Shown: positions 28,055 to 36,258 of the stretch, one piece after another
How positions within the stretch are numbered: position 1 is the first letter of the stretch
Layout: each line of letters opens with the position of its first letter
DNA from: Pedobacter sp. HDW13
GTDB taxonomy: Bacteria; Bacteroidota; Bacteroidia; Sphingobacteriales; Sphingobacteriaceae
Reading direction: 5' to 3'
Length of the DNA: 64,000 nucleotides
Assembly: GCF_011303555.1 (NCBI RefSeq)
Contig: NZ_CP049868.1
Location: 4,774,001-4,838,000 of the forward strand
The notes under the pieces: model-generated
Seen by the model: only the letters and a program-made list of their open reading frames with translations
Databases searched by the model: none
What the model was told of the DNA's origin: nothing
Translations under genes and position numbers: made by a program

Positions 28055-28750
28055 TTATATGGTTTCGAGGTATAACCTCTGCAGGTCAACCGCCGAAATA
28101 TCTTTTGCATCGAGGGTATGGATAAGCGAACCCTGGCGCATAATTCCAATTCTTGTGCCCACATTTACAGCATTGAAAATATCGTGTGTAGCCATGAAAA
28201 TGCTACGACCATCTTTTGAAAGTTGTTTTACAATTTCGCTAAACTCATCAGTAGCTTTAGGGTCCAGGCCGCTTGTGGGCTCATCCATTAAAATCACACT
28301 GGCATTTTTTGCAACAGCAATAGCAATTCCCACTTTTTGTCGCATTCCCTTACTGTAATGGCCTACTCTTTTATGAAAGGCATCTGGTTGTAAACCTGCC
28401 TGGAGCAGAAACTCTTCAAGTTCATTTATTTTATAGGTATACCCAGCAATGCGACTGAAAAAATCGAGGTTTTCTATACTGCTAAGATGGGCGTAAAGCA
28501 TTACCACTTCAGGGATGTAGGCTAAAAATTGTTTGGTTTCCCCATTTTGATGATTTACAACCAAGCCATTTACCCTGGCTTGCCCACTGCTTGCCGTAGT
28601 AAACCCCAAAAATAAGTTTATTGTGGTTGTTTTTCCTGCACCATTTTGTCCGAGCAGGCAGAATACTTCTCCTGAACCTACTTTTAAATTCAGGTTGTTT
28701 AAGGCTGTATGGTTCCGGTATTTTTTGGTTAATCCGATTGCTTCAAGCAT
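28055..28750 (-). CDS. ABC transporter ATP-binding protein of the lanthipeptide locus
   Basis: 231 residues from the ATG at 28750 (MLEAIGLTKKYRN); an upstream in-frame start at 28792 adds 14 unlikely residues. Walker A is GQNGAGKTTT, the signature is HYSKGMRQK, Walker B is VILMDEPTSGLD and the switch His is in MATHD. It belongs to the CcmA/NatA-type group that pairs with ABC-2 permeases. It is the last gene of a leftward operon with two DUF3526 permeases and a TonB receptor. It probably energises those permeases, for self-protection against, or movement of, the lanthipeptide; the role is inference. Confidence 0.92.
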   Translation of the reverse strand: MLEAIGLTKKYRNHTALNNLNLKVGSGEVFCLLGQNGAGKTTTINLFLGFTTASSGQARVNGLVVNHQNGETKQFLAYIPEVVMLYAHLSSIENLDFFSRIAGYTYKINELEEFLLQAGLQPDAFHKRVGHYSKGMRQKVGIAIAVAKNASVILMDEPTSGLDPKATDEFSEIVKQLSKDGRSIFMATHDIFNAVNVGTRIGIMRQGSLIHTLDAKDISAVDLQRLYLETI

Positions 28751-28804
28751 ATTAAATAATAAAAAAGTTATTGCGGTTTGATTGCTAATCAAACCGCTTG
28801 AAAA

Positions 28805-31060
28805 TTAAAATTTTACACCTAAGGAAAGCCTGATGGTAAATGGTTCGCCTTCTACAAAGAAATAATTGTTGCCTGTATAAGGAAAATCAGTAGTAATATC
28901 TCCCGAAGCCATATAGCGCTTATTGGTTAAATTATCAGCAATTAGCCTGAACATGTATTTAGGGTTGCTAAAACTCAGTCCCGCATCGAATTTGGTGTAA
29001 TTTGGAAGATAGGTATCCTTTTGGCTTATAGCAGAAAGCCTGGTAATGGTGCTTTGCCCGGCACTGATCGAAATTTTATGATATCCTTTTAACGGAATAC
29101 TATACTGTAACCAGGTGTTAAATACCTGTTGTGGTATATCGGGCATCTTTTGTCCCACAATTGAAGGGTTATCTGCTGTTGGATTAAGGTTATTATCTTT
29201 AGTTATTTTGGCATCTACGTAGGTATAGTTGGTAATGAGCGAGAAACGGTCGGTGATATTACCGATTACATCTACTTCAAATCCATTGCTCACAACCTCG
29301 CCAAGCTGGAGGTAATAAATAACTCCGCCTACAGCGGCCGCATAACTTCCGAAGTCTCTTGCAGCAACATTTCGCTTTACGGAATGAAAGCCATTTATTG
29401 TGGTTAACAACCTGCCTTTAAACCAGTTCTTCTTAAAACCGAGTTCAAAATTATTTCCCAGTTCGGGCGCTACAGCTTTCGATGCGGTTACGGTTTTTTG
29501 TCCCGCCTGTGGCCCATCTATTGTTTCAGTTACCACCTGTCCTGTTTTAGGCACAAAAGATTGATCGAACAGGAAATAAACAGAAGAGGTAGAATCGGGC
29601 ATAAAAGTTAAAGCTGCCCTTGGCGAAAAAGCATTTTGTCTGTAATATTCGGGAGTGCGTGGGCCTCTGGTGGTGGTTAAAATATTCCGGTTGCGATAAT
29701 CGGTATAGCGCGCACCAAGGGTTAGTAAAAATTTATCTAAAGTAATATTGTCGTAAACATAAGCTGCCGAATAATGGATCTTATTTTCCTGCCTGATCGA
29801 TCTTTTGGTAATGGTTACCACATTGGGGTCTACATAAAAATCGGGACGATTGCGGTCAAAAGGAGTCGGATTGCTTCCGTAATAAGTAGCCAGTGAGTCT
29901 TTACCCGTGGTATAATCACTTCCAATTAATAAATTGTGTTTAAGAGCACCTGTTTTAAATTTACCCGATAAAAAGAGGTTAGTATTATAAGTTTCGCCAA
30001 ATAGGTTCGAGTTGCTGGCTATGCGGTTGGTTTTCCCCTGATCATTAAAACTGATCGAAGTTCTATTGTTTGCCGATACCATATACCATTGATGGGCTGG
30101 CGCTCTAACAAAGTTAGATTGTGAAGTAAGTTGCCAGTTCTCATTAAATTTATGAACTCCACTAAACCTGAAAGTATGGGTTTGCGAAACACTTAAAGGT
30201 AAACCAATTCCGGCACTGTAATTTAAACTGATAGGGTCTTGTAATACATCCTTATCCTGACGCAGTTTATTAATGGATGAGCCATTTTTTACTTCGCCGC
30301 GAATGTAATTGTATTCGGCAATTAAATAAGTTTTTGGGCTAAAGTTGTATTGCAGTACCGGGGCAATTACATATTTAGTGGTTTTCATGTAGTTGAGGTA
30401 CGAATTCTGGTTTTGAAAAGCAGTATTAAAGCGGTAAGAAAAGCCTTTGCTTTTTAAACTGCTCCCAATATCGGCTGTAGCGCGAAAGAGATTATAGTTA
30501 CCGCCAGTGATTTGTGCATTCAACAGTTTTTCTTTTGGCGATTTGGTTACAATGTTAAGCGTTCCGCCTGGTTCGCCCAATGCGCTTATAAACCCTGCCG
30601 GACCTTTAATAAACTCAAGATTTTCAATTAAGGCTTCATCATCAAGTGTTGCACCCAACACCAGTCGGCTGGGCATGCCGTTAATTGTGGTTGAAGCGTT
30701 AAATCCCCGAACTTTTATCGAGGCAGAATTGTCAAAAGGCGAGCTGTTGTAACCGAAATATACACCACTCGCATTCCGGGCCATGTCTTTTAACTGTAGT
30801 GCACCCTGTTGTTGTATTAACGCAGCAGAAATACTGATGATATTTTGAGGCATTTGCAATAACGGGACCTGCATCCGCAAACCGTTAGATAAGGTGTCTT
30901 TTTTAAGTTTGGTGGCTTTTTGCCCATCAATCCTAACTTCATTTAGCTGGCGTACCCTGGCGGTTGAGTCTGGTTTGGGTTTGCTGCGCTTTTCGTGCTG
31001 TGCAAAAATTTTAGGACTGTAAATCAGTAAAAATAAAATAAGGTAAAGTATTTTCTTCAT
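28805..31060 (-). CDS. siderophore-type TonB-dependent receptor
   Basis: A 751-residue outer-membrane receptor. A signal peptide (about 1-20, LILFLLIYSPKIFAQ) is followed by a plug domain with IKVRGFNASTTINGMPSRLV and EFIKGPAGFISALGEPGGTLNIVTKSP, both typical of FhuA/FpvA-like siderophore receptors, then a 22-strand barrel ending in FTIRLSLGVKF with a terminal aromatic. It has no SusC-like carboxypeptidase domain. Embedded between permease genes and an ATPase gene in the lanthipeptide locus, it may take up a metal-peptide complex, import the modified peptide, or act in its release or immunity. It is 32 bases downstream of the second permease gene. Confidence 0.92.
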   Translation of the reverse strand: MKKILYLILFLLIYSPKIFAQHEKRSKPKPDSTARVRQLNEVRIDGQKATKLKKDTLSNGLRMQVPLLQMPQNIISISAALIQQQGALQLKDMARNASGVYFGYNSSPFDNSASIKVRGFNASTTINGMPSRLVLGATLDDEALIENLEFIKGPAGFISALGEPGGTLNIVTKSPKEKLLNAQITGGNYNLFRATADIGSSLKSKGFSYRFNTAFQNQNSYLNYMKTTKYVIAPVLQYNFSPKTYLIAEYNYIRGEVKNGSSINKLRQDKDVLQDPISLNYSAGIGLPLSVSQTHTFRFSGVHKFNENWQLTSQSNFVRAPAHQWYMVSANNRTSISFNDQGKTNRIASNSNLFGETYNTNLFLSGKFKTGALKHNLLIGSDYTTGKDSLATYYGSNPTPFDRNRPDFYVDPNVVTITKRSIRQENKIHYSAAYVYDNITLDKFLLTLGARYTDYRNRNILTTTRGPRTPEYYRQNAFSPRAALTFMPDSTSSVYFLFDQSFVPKTGQVVTETIDGPQAGQKTVTASKAVAPELGNNFELGFKKNWFKGRLLTTINGFHSVKRNVAARDFGSYAAAVGGVIYYLQLGEVVSNGFEVDVIGNITDRFSLITNYTYVDAKITKDNNLNPTADNPSIVGQKMPDIPQQVFNTWLQYSIPLKGYHKISISAGQSTITRLSAISQKDTYLPNYTKFDAGLSFSNPKYMFRLIADNLTNKRYMASGDITTDFPYTGNNYFFVEGEPFTIRLSLGVKF

Positions 31061-31091
31061 TTTTTAAGTAATTGGTATGTGAACGTTTGTG

Positions 31092-32516
31092 TTAAATTTT
31101 ATTCCGGATTTTTATGGCAAGAAGAATGATGCATAAGCCAATGCCACCCAGGTATAAAATGCCACAAATAATACCTGTGTTTTTATGTATTAATGGCTTA
31201 AACTTAAATTCTGGCAGGTGGTGTAAGTCTTTCAAACTTAGTTTTTTATCCTTTACAATGTAATTGTTCATAAAGTCAACCCATGTTTTCTGAAAGGCAT
31301 TTACCTGGTTCTGATAGGCGAGGTAATCTTTAAGTCCGGTTTGGGCAATTCCATTCAGCATATATTGCGCTTTTGTGGTGGGATTAAGCCAGCTTAAACT
31401 TGTTGTGGCGGCATTTTGTCTTGCAGGATACTGATTGTAATTTTTAACGGTTTGTGTCATCCGCCTACCCAAAAGATCGTAATAAGCTGCAAATCGCTTG
31501 TTGCTGTTTTCACTTGTATCGGCAGGCTCTCTTAAGCTGTTGTATTTTGAATTATTCAGGTAAAAAGTATCGATTAATAATTTACGGGGCATTGCCCATA
31601 TTGCCTCACTGTTTTCTCTTAGTGCAACTGCTGCATTGGTTTTTAAAGGGATTGGATAATATAACCGAACAATGGCATTGCTAACAGCAGGTACCAGGAT
31701 AAGGAAGAAGCACCACATACCCAATAAGTAAAGTGCATTTTGCGCAGAACTTTTACCTAATCGGATAAAGAACCAGACAACTGAAAACCAAAAAAAAAGA
31801 TAAGCACTTATGCTGAGTAACCATAAAATTGCAGCTGTCAGATCAAAAGCAATCAAGCTTGCTGAACTGATAAAGCCAATGAGGCTGAGCAAAAAAGCTA
31901 TTATGTTCACAAGCGAAAACCTGAAAGCGAGTTTGTAACTGATAATTTGCCCAAAATAAAACCCTTGTAAAGCCAGTAGTTTATCGGTTTGTTGCTCTTT
32001 TTCTTTTGATAAGGTATTGTAAGTTAAAGCGATGGCCAGAATGGGCAAAAGATAAATAATAACATAAGCGAGATCGAAATTACCAGAAGCGAGCATTTCA
32101 GGGTTTGCAATTTCAGCATTAGGTGCCTGCATAAAATTGCGCCGGCGTGTAATTACATCGTAATATGGTTGTAAATCGCGCTGCCCTATGGATAATACGC
32201 TGATTGGATGAGGATAATAAATGGCATGTAATGGATTTTTATACTCGATTACTGCAGGAATACCCGCCTGGTTATATAAGGTTTTGCCTGCAGCAGTAGT
32301 GGTATCAGCTAAAAAGCTCGTCACAGCTTCCTTATGTTTTTTTTGATATCCACTTTCAAGGCTATCAATGGCTACCAATTGTTTTTGTATAAATTGGTGA
32401 CCATAATAAATACTATAAAGCCCGGTTAAAAAGAAAAAACCAAATAACAAAAGCATAAATCTTTGTCTGAGAAGCAGCTTGATTTCAAATAATAAAATGG
32501 TTTTAAGCAGATGCAT
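31092..32516 (-). CDS. ABC-2 permease with DUF3526-type domain (second copy)
   Basis: A 474-residue inner-membrane protein. One N-terminal membrane helix (about 18-40) precedes an extracytoplasmic stretch, then a group of about five helices (about 145-290) in the ABC-2 pattern, a second soluble domain and a final helix at the C-terminus (about 445-470). TYNTLSKEKEQQTDKLLALQG is the coupling segment typical of these permeases. It overlaps the preceding permease gene by 14 bases. It is a paralogue of that gene, so the two probably form a heterodimer with the ATPase at 28055-28750. Confidence 0.85.
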   Translation of the reverse strand: MHLLKTILLFEIKLLLRQRFMLLLFGFFFLTGLYSIYYGHQFIQKQLVAIDSLESGYQKKHKEAVTSFLADTTTAAGKTLYNQAGIPAVIEYKNPLHAIYYPHPISVLSIGQRDLQPYYDVITRRRNFMQAPNAEIANPEMLASGNFDLAYVIIYLLPILAIALTYNTLSKEKEQQTDKLLALQGFYFGQIISYKLAFRFSLVNIIAFLLSLIGFISSASLIAFDLTAAILWLLSISAYLFFWFSVVWFFIRLGKSSAQNALYLLGMWCFFLILVPAVSNAIVRLYYPIPLKTNAAVALRENSEAIWAMPRKLLIDTFYLNNSKYNSLREPADTSENSNKRFAAYYDLLGRRMTQTVKNYNQYPARQNAATTSLSWLNPTTKAQYMLNGIAQTGLKDYLAYQNQVNAFQKTWVDFMNNYIVKDKKLSLKDLHHLPEFKFKPLIHKNTGIICGILYLGGIGLCIILLAIKIRNKI

Positions 32517-33947
32517 AGTTAAAAGCTAAAGAACGTGAAGCGATAAACTGGAGTAACAGGACAAGTATTAAAACCCAGCCAGCTAAAGAGAGAAGCGCTA
32601 CCTGCTTTATTTGTAATACTTGTTTAAGTGTAGGTAACTGATATTTAAAATCTTTAAGTTGGCTAAAATATGCAGGGCCAACTTTATAGTCGCCTTTAAT
32701 GTTTTTACCGTGCATAGCCAGCTGCATATTCAACTGTCTGATTAATTGATTGCGGTAAGCCTGCGCATGCTTAAAGAAATGGGCATGGTGATAGAAATCA
32801 GATCCTGCCAAAGCCATCGAAAGGCGCTTTGTAGATAAAAAAGGATTGAATACACCCGAGAGATTTAGAAAATGCTGCTGCTTATCAAAACTGCTTTCAA
32901 CCTCCTTAAAGTAATGATTAAAAGCCTTGGTTCGGTAATCTTCGTTAAACTGCAAGGTTAAACCATCAATATTAAAAGGTAGGGCGGCAACACTGTCTAC
33001 CTGGTATTTTTTTAGGAGTCTTTTAATGTAACGTTCTCCGCGTGCGGCGTAGGGATCTTTTCCGTTAAGTCCTTTTCTGTAACCTTGCTCAACCAGATCA
33101 CTAAATGCAGCACGAGACATTAGTGGATATTTGCTGTCGGCCACGCCGGTAATTACCTTCGGGAAATGGTGCTCATGAAAATCCAGAAGCAAAGCGCACT
33201 TAATAATGCCTTTCCTGAGTGATTACTGAGGGTAGAAATGATAGTGCCCAGTAAAGCAATTAACAAAAAGTAAAGCAGGAAAGTAATGAGAATCCAACAT
33301 AACCTGGGTAAAAGGTAAGCCGAACCGGGTACATACAAAACTGCTGTTACCAGCAATATAAACACCGGTAGTACAATGGAAACAATAAGTAAATAGTTGG
33401 CAAATACTTTGGTCCAGATAATTTTACCATTGCTTAACCCCTGGGCCTGGAGCATTTTAAGCGTTCCGCTTTCACGCTCGCTGGTTATGCTGGTAGAGGT
33501 GTTGAATAAGAGAAATAAAGGAACGAGCAATTGTAAAATAAGTGCAAGGGTTAAGGTACCAAAACGCATGGCTCCATCATTGTTTTCAGCTTCGCTGCTG
33601 CTCATTTCGTGCTGTATGTGGGCTTCTACACGGTAGGTGTTCCCGGTATAATCATCAATCCCTGCATCAAAAACATTTAAAAGATTAACCGATTTAAATA
33701 AGTAAGTGCCGAAATGCCCTGCATCGTGCGGATTACGCTGTTGGTGTTCCCATTGCTGCCTGAATAAGGTATTGGCCGCTAAGCGTTGTTTGTATCTGGC
33801 CTGATAGTTCAAATAAGAACATGCCATTGCAGATATAAAAAGCACCCATATTATGCCAGCAGAAATCTGAACAGTTTTATTTCTGTAAGCCAATAGCAAT
33901 TCTTTTTTGATCAGTACCTGCCAACTGGCAAACCCCTTCGTTTTCAT
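32503..33947 (-). pseudogene. ABC-2 permease with DUF3526-type domain (first copy), one frameshift
   Basis: Two overlapping reading frames make one protein. The first (33947 to 33153) gives the N-terminal helix, soluble stretch and ABC-2 helices, and ends LCFWIFMSTISRR. The second (to 32503) gives the soluble domain starting FPKVITGVADSKYPL and the last helix. Joined at about 33155-33165 (CACCATTTCCCGAAG on the minus strand) by one added base, it is about 481 residues, matching the 474-residue paralogue next door. As read, no complete permease is made. It is the first gene of the leftward operon and starts next to the divergent control region at 33975-34007. Confidence 0.85.
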
Positions 33948-33974
33948 TGATAATATTAAGTTTATTTAATGCAT

Positions 33975-34007
33975 CAAAGTTGCATTATATTTTACATATT
34001 TGCAACT
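33975..34007. promoter_or_regulatory. TTGCAAC-type inverted repeat between the divergent lanthipeptide operons
   Basis: AGTTGCA (33978-33984) and TGCAACT (34001-34007) are perfect 7-bp inverted arms 16 bases apart, with another TTGCA at 34011. On the minus strand they cover a plausible promoter of the permease operon: TTGC at about -33, 19 bases, then CAACTTTG at -7 (33975-33982). The same word occurs as a palindrome on the precursor promoter at 42018-42060, so one regulator may control both. Confidence 0.55.
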
Positions 34008-34037
34008 ATATTGCATTTACTAGTTTTTCTTTGCCTT

Positions 34038-36239
34038 ATGTTTAAAGATTTTATCCGCAGAAAAAAGTATCCGTTTTATAAGCAGCCTGATGCAATGGAT
34101 TGTGGTCCGGTTTGTCTTAAAATGATTGCTGCTTACCACGGCAAGCACCTTTCAATGCAATATTTAAGGAAATTGTGCCAAATCGGAAAACAGGGAACAA
34201 CGATGCTCGGTTTGATTGAAGCTGCGGATAACCTGGGTTTTAAAACACTTGCAGCCGAGTTGCCTTTAAACAAGCTAAACAACCTGCCATTGCCTTGTGT
34301 ACTGCACTGGCAAAAGGAACACTATGTGGTACTTTACGAAGTAAACAACCAGTATGTTTATCTGGCCGACCCAGCCTTGAACGGTAAAATTAAACTGAGC
34401 ATGGATGATTTTTTAGCTGGCTGGGTAATAAATACAGAAAAGGAATCGGGGAGGGTACTATTGCTTCAGCTCGAACAGGCTTTTAAAAATTTAAATGCAA
34501 TACCCGATTACAAAACCTCTTTATGGTCGTTATTGCCTTATTTAAAAACGCAGCGTAAAGGTTGGTCGCCCATTTTGGTGAGCCTGCTTTTAGCTGGCAG
34601 CTTTTCATTGGTTATTCCGCTGCTTACCCAAATGGTAGTAGATAAAGGAATTAATGCAAAAAATACCAGTTTACTCCTACTCATTTGTCTGGGACAATTA
34701 ATGCTCTTTTCGGGGCGGATGCTGATGGATTTTATGCGGGCAAGGATATTATTCAGGATAGGTGCCAAAACCAGCATCATTCTGCTTAAAGATTTTCTGG
34801 CTAAACTAATGAAGCTACCCTTTTCATTTTTTGATAACCGGCAAGCTGGCGATAACATGCAAAGGGTAAACGATAACCAGCGTATTGAAGAGTTTTTAAC
34901 TAGTTTTTTAATCAATTTTATTCTGTCGGCCATTACTTTATTGGTTTTGGGTGGTGTATTGCTGTATTACAACTGGCAAATATTTCTGCTTTTTATTACC
35001 GGCGCTGTAATCAGCATTATTTGGTCGAATTCCTTTCAGCAAAAACGTAAAATCATCGATCAGAAGAAATTTAAAGTACTTTCTGCCAACCAGCAATTGC
35101 TTTTAGAAATTTTTTACGCTATGCAGGAGATTAAACTAACGGGCAGCGAAGAAGATAAAAAAGAACTATGGGAAAGCCTGCAAGACCAATCTTTCGACCT
35201 CAAACTGGAAGCGCTTCAGCTCGATCAGCGCATGCAGGGCGTTGGGTCTTTTATCAACGAGGTGAAAAACATATTAATTACCTATACCGCCGCAATGTTA
35301 GTCATCAATGATCAGATTACTTTGGGTGGCATGTTGGCCGTTACCTACGTTTGCGGTCAGCTTAATGCACCCGTAAATCAATTGGTAGAGTTTTCGCGAG
35401 TTTCGCAGAATACCAAATTTAGTTTAATGCGCATGGATGAGGTACAGCAGGAAGAAGAAGAAGATGTGGACGTGAAAGCGGAATTAAACAATGCGGGCCC
35501 GGTTGATATTACGCTAAGCAAAGTATCTTTCCAGTATGGAAACAAACATACGCCTCTTGTTTTAAAAGATATTAATCTGCTCATTCCTGCCGGTAAAATC
35601 ACTGCTATCGTTGGCATGAGCGGCAGTGGGAAAACAACTCTCATTAAACTCTTATTGAAATTTTATGCCCTAACTGGCGGAAATATTACCCTTGGCGAAC
35701 AAAATATAACCGAGGTAAATGCTAAATCGTGGCGAAAACGCTGTGGTGTGGTAATGCAGGATGGTTATGTGTTTATGGATTCGATAGCCAATAACATTTT
35801 CGCGGGTGCAGGCCTAAAAGATTTTAACCGGCTGTACGAAGCTGCGAAAATGGCCAATATGCACGATTTTTTTTCTTCCATGCCCTTTGGTTACGATACT
35901 GTAGTTGGGAGGGATGGTTACGGCTTAAGCGAAGGCCAGAAGCAAAGGCTTTTAATTGCCCGGATGATTTATCGCGATCCGGATTACGTCTTTTTAGATG
36001 AAGCAACGAATTCGCTCGACGCACAAAATGAGCGGTCGATTGTAAACAACTTGAATACTTTTTTTAAAGGCAAAACGGTACTCATTGTTGCCCACCGCCT
36101 GAGTACAGTTAAACATGCCGATCAGATTGTGGTGCTTAACCAGGGGCAGATTCAGGAATGCGGTACACACGAAACACTGCTTTTAAATAAAGGAAGTTAT
36201 TATAACCTGATCAAAAATCAACTCGAACTGGGTAAATAA
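34038..36239 (+). CDS. C39 peptidase-containing ABC exporter (LanT-type)
   Basis: 733 residues from the ATG at 34038 (MFKDFIRRKK); the in-frame ATG at 33969 would start inside the operator and add a spurious hydrophobic leader. The N-terminal C39 peptidase has C22 in DCGPVC, H95 in HYVVLY and D111 in LADPALN, the triad that cuts after Gly-Gly leaders. About six membrane helices follow (about 165-440), then an ATPase with GMSGSGKTTL, LSEGQKQR and YVFLDEATNSLD. It should cleave and export the precursor at 41768-41959, which carries a Gly-Gly site. No HlyD-type adaptor gene is nearby. It is the first gene of the biosynthetic operon. Confidence 0.95.
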   Translation: MFKDFIRRKKYPFYKQPDAMDCGPVCLKMIAAYHGKHLSMQYLRKLCQIGKQGTTMLGLIEAADNLGFKTLAAELPLNKLNNLPLPCVLHWQKEHYVVLYEVNNQYVYLADPALNGKIKLSMDDFLAGWVINTEKESGRVLLLQLEQAFKNLNAIPDYKTSLWSLLPYLKTQRKGWSPILVSLLLAGSFSLVIPLLTQMVVDKGINAKNTSLLLLICLGQLMLFSGRMLMDFMRARILFRIGAKTSIILLKDFLAKLMKLPFSFFDNRQAGDNMQRVNDNQRIEEFLTSFLINFILSAITLLVLGGVLLYYNWQIFLLFITGAVISIIWSNSFQQKRKIIDQKKFKVLSANQQLLLEIFYAMQEIKLTGSEEDKKELWESLQDQSFDLKLEALQLDQRMQGVGSFINEVKNILITYTAAMLVINDQITLGGMLAVTYVCGQLNAPVNQLVEFSRVSQNTKFSLMRMDEVQQEEEEDVDVKAELNNAGPVDITLSKVSFQYGNKHTPLVLKDINLLIPAGKITAIVGMSGSGKTTLIKLLLKFYALTGGNITLGEQNITEVNAKSWRKRCGVVMQDGYVFMDSIANNIFAGAGLKDFNRLYEAAKMANMHDFFSSMPFGYDTVVGRDGYGLSEGQKQRLLIARMIYRDPDYVFLDEATNSLDAQNERSIVNNLNTFFKGKTVLIVAHRLSTVKHADQIVVLNQGQIQECGTHETLLLNKGSYYNLIKNQLELGK

Positions 36240-36258
36240 AAACATTATATCTATTACT

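Noticed and set aside
33969..34037. The upstream ATG as the exporter start
   Set aside because: It lies within the operator/promoter region and gives a hydrophobic leader that C39 exporters lack; the ATG at 34038 gives the usual start before DCGPVC.
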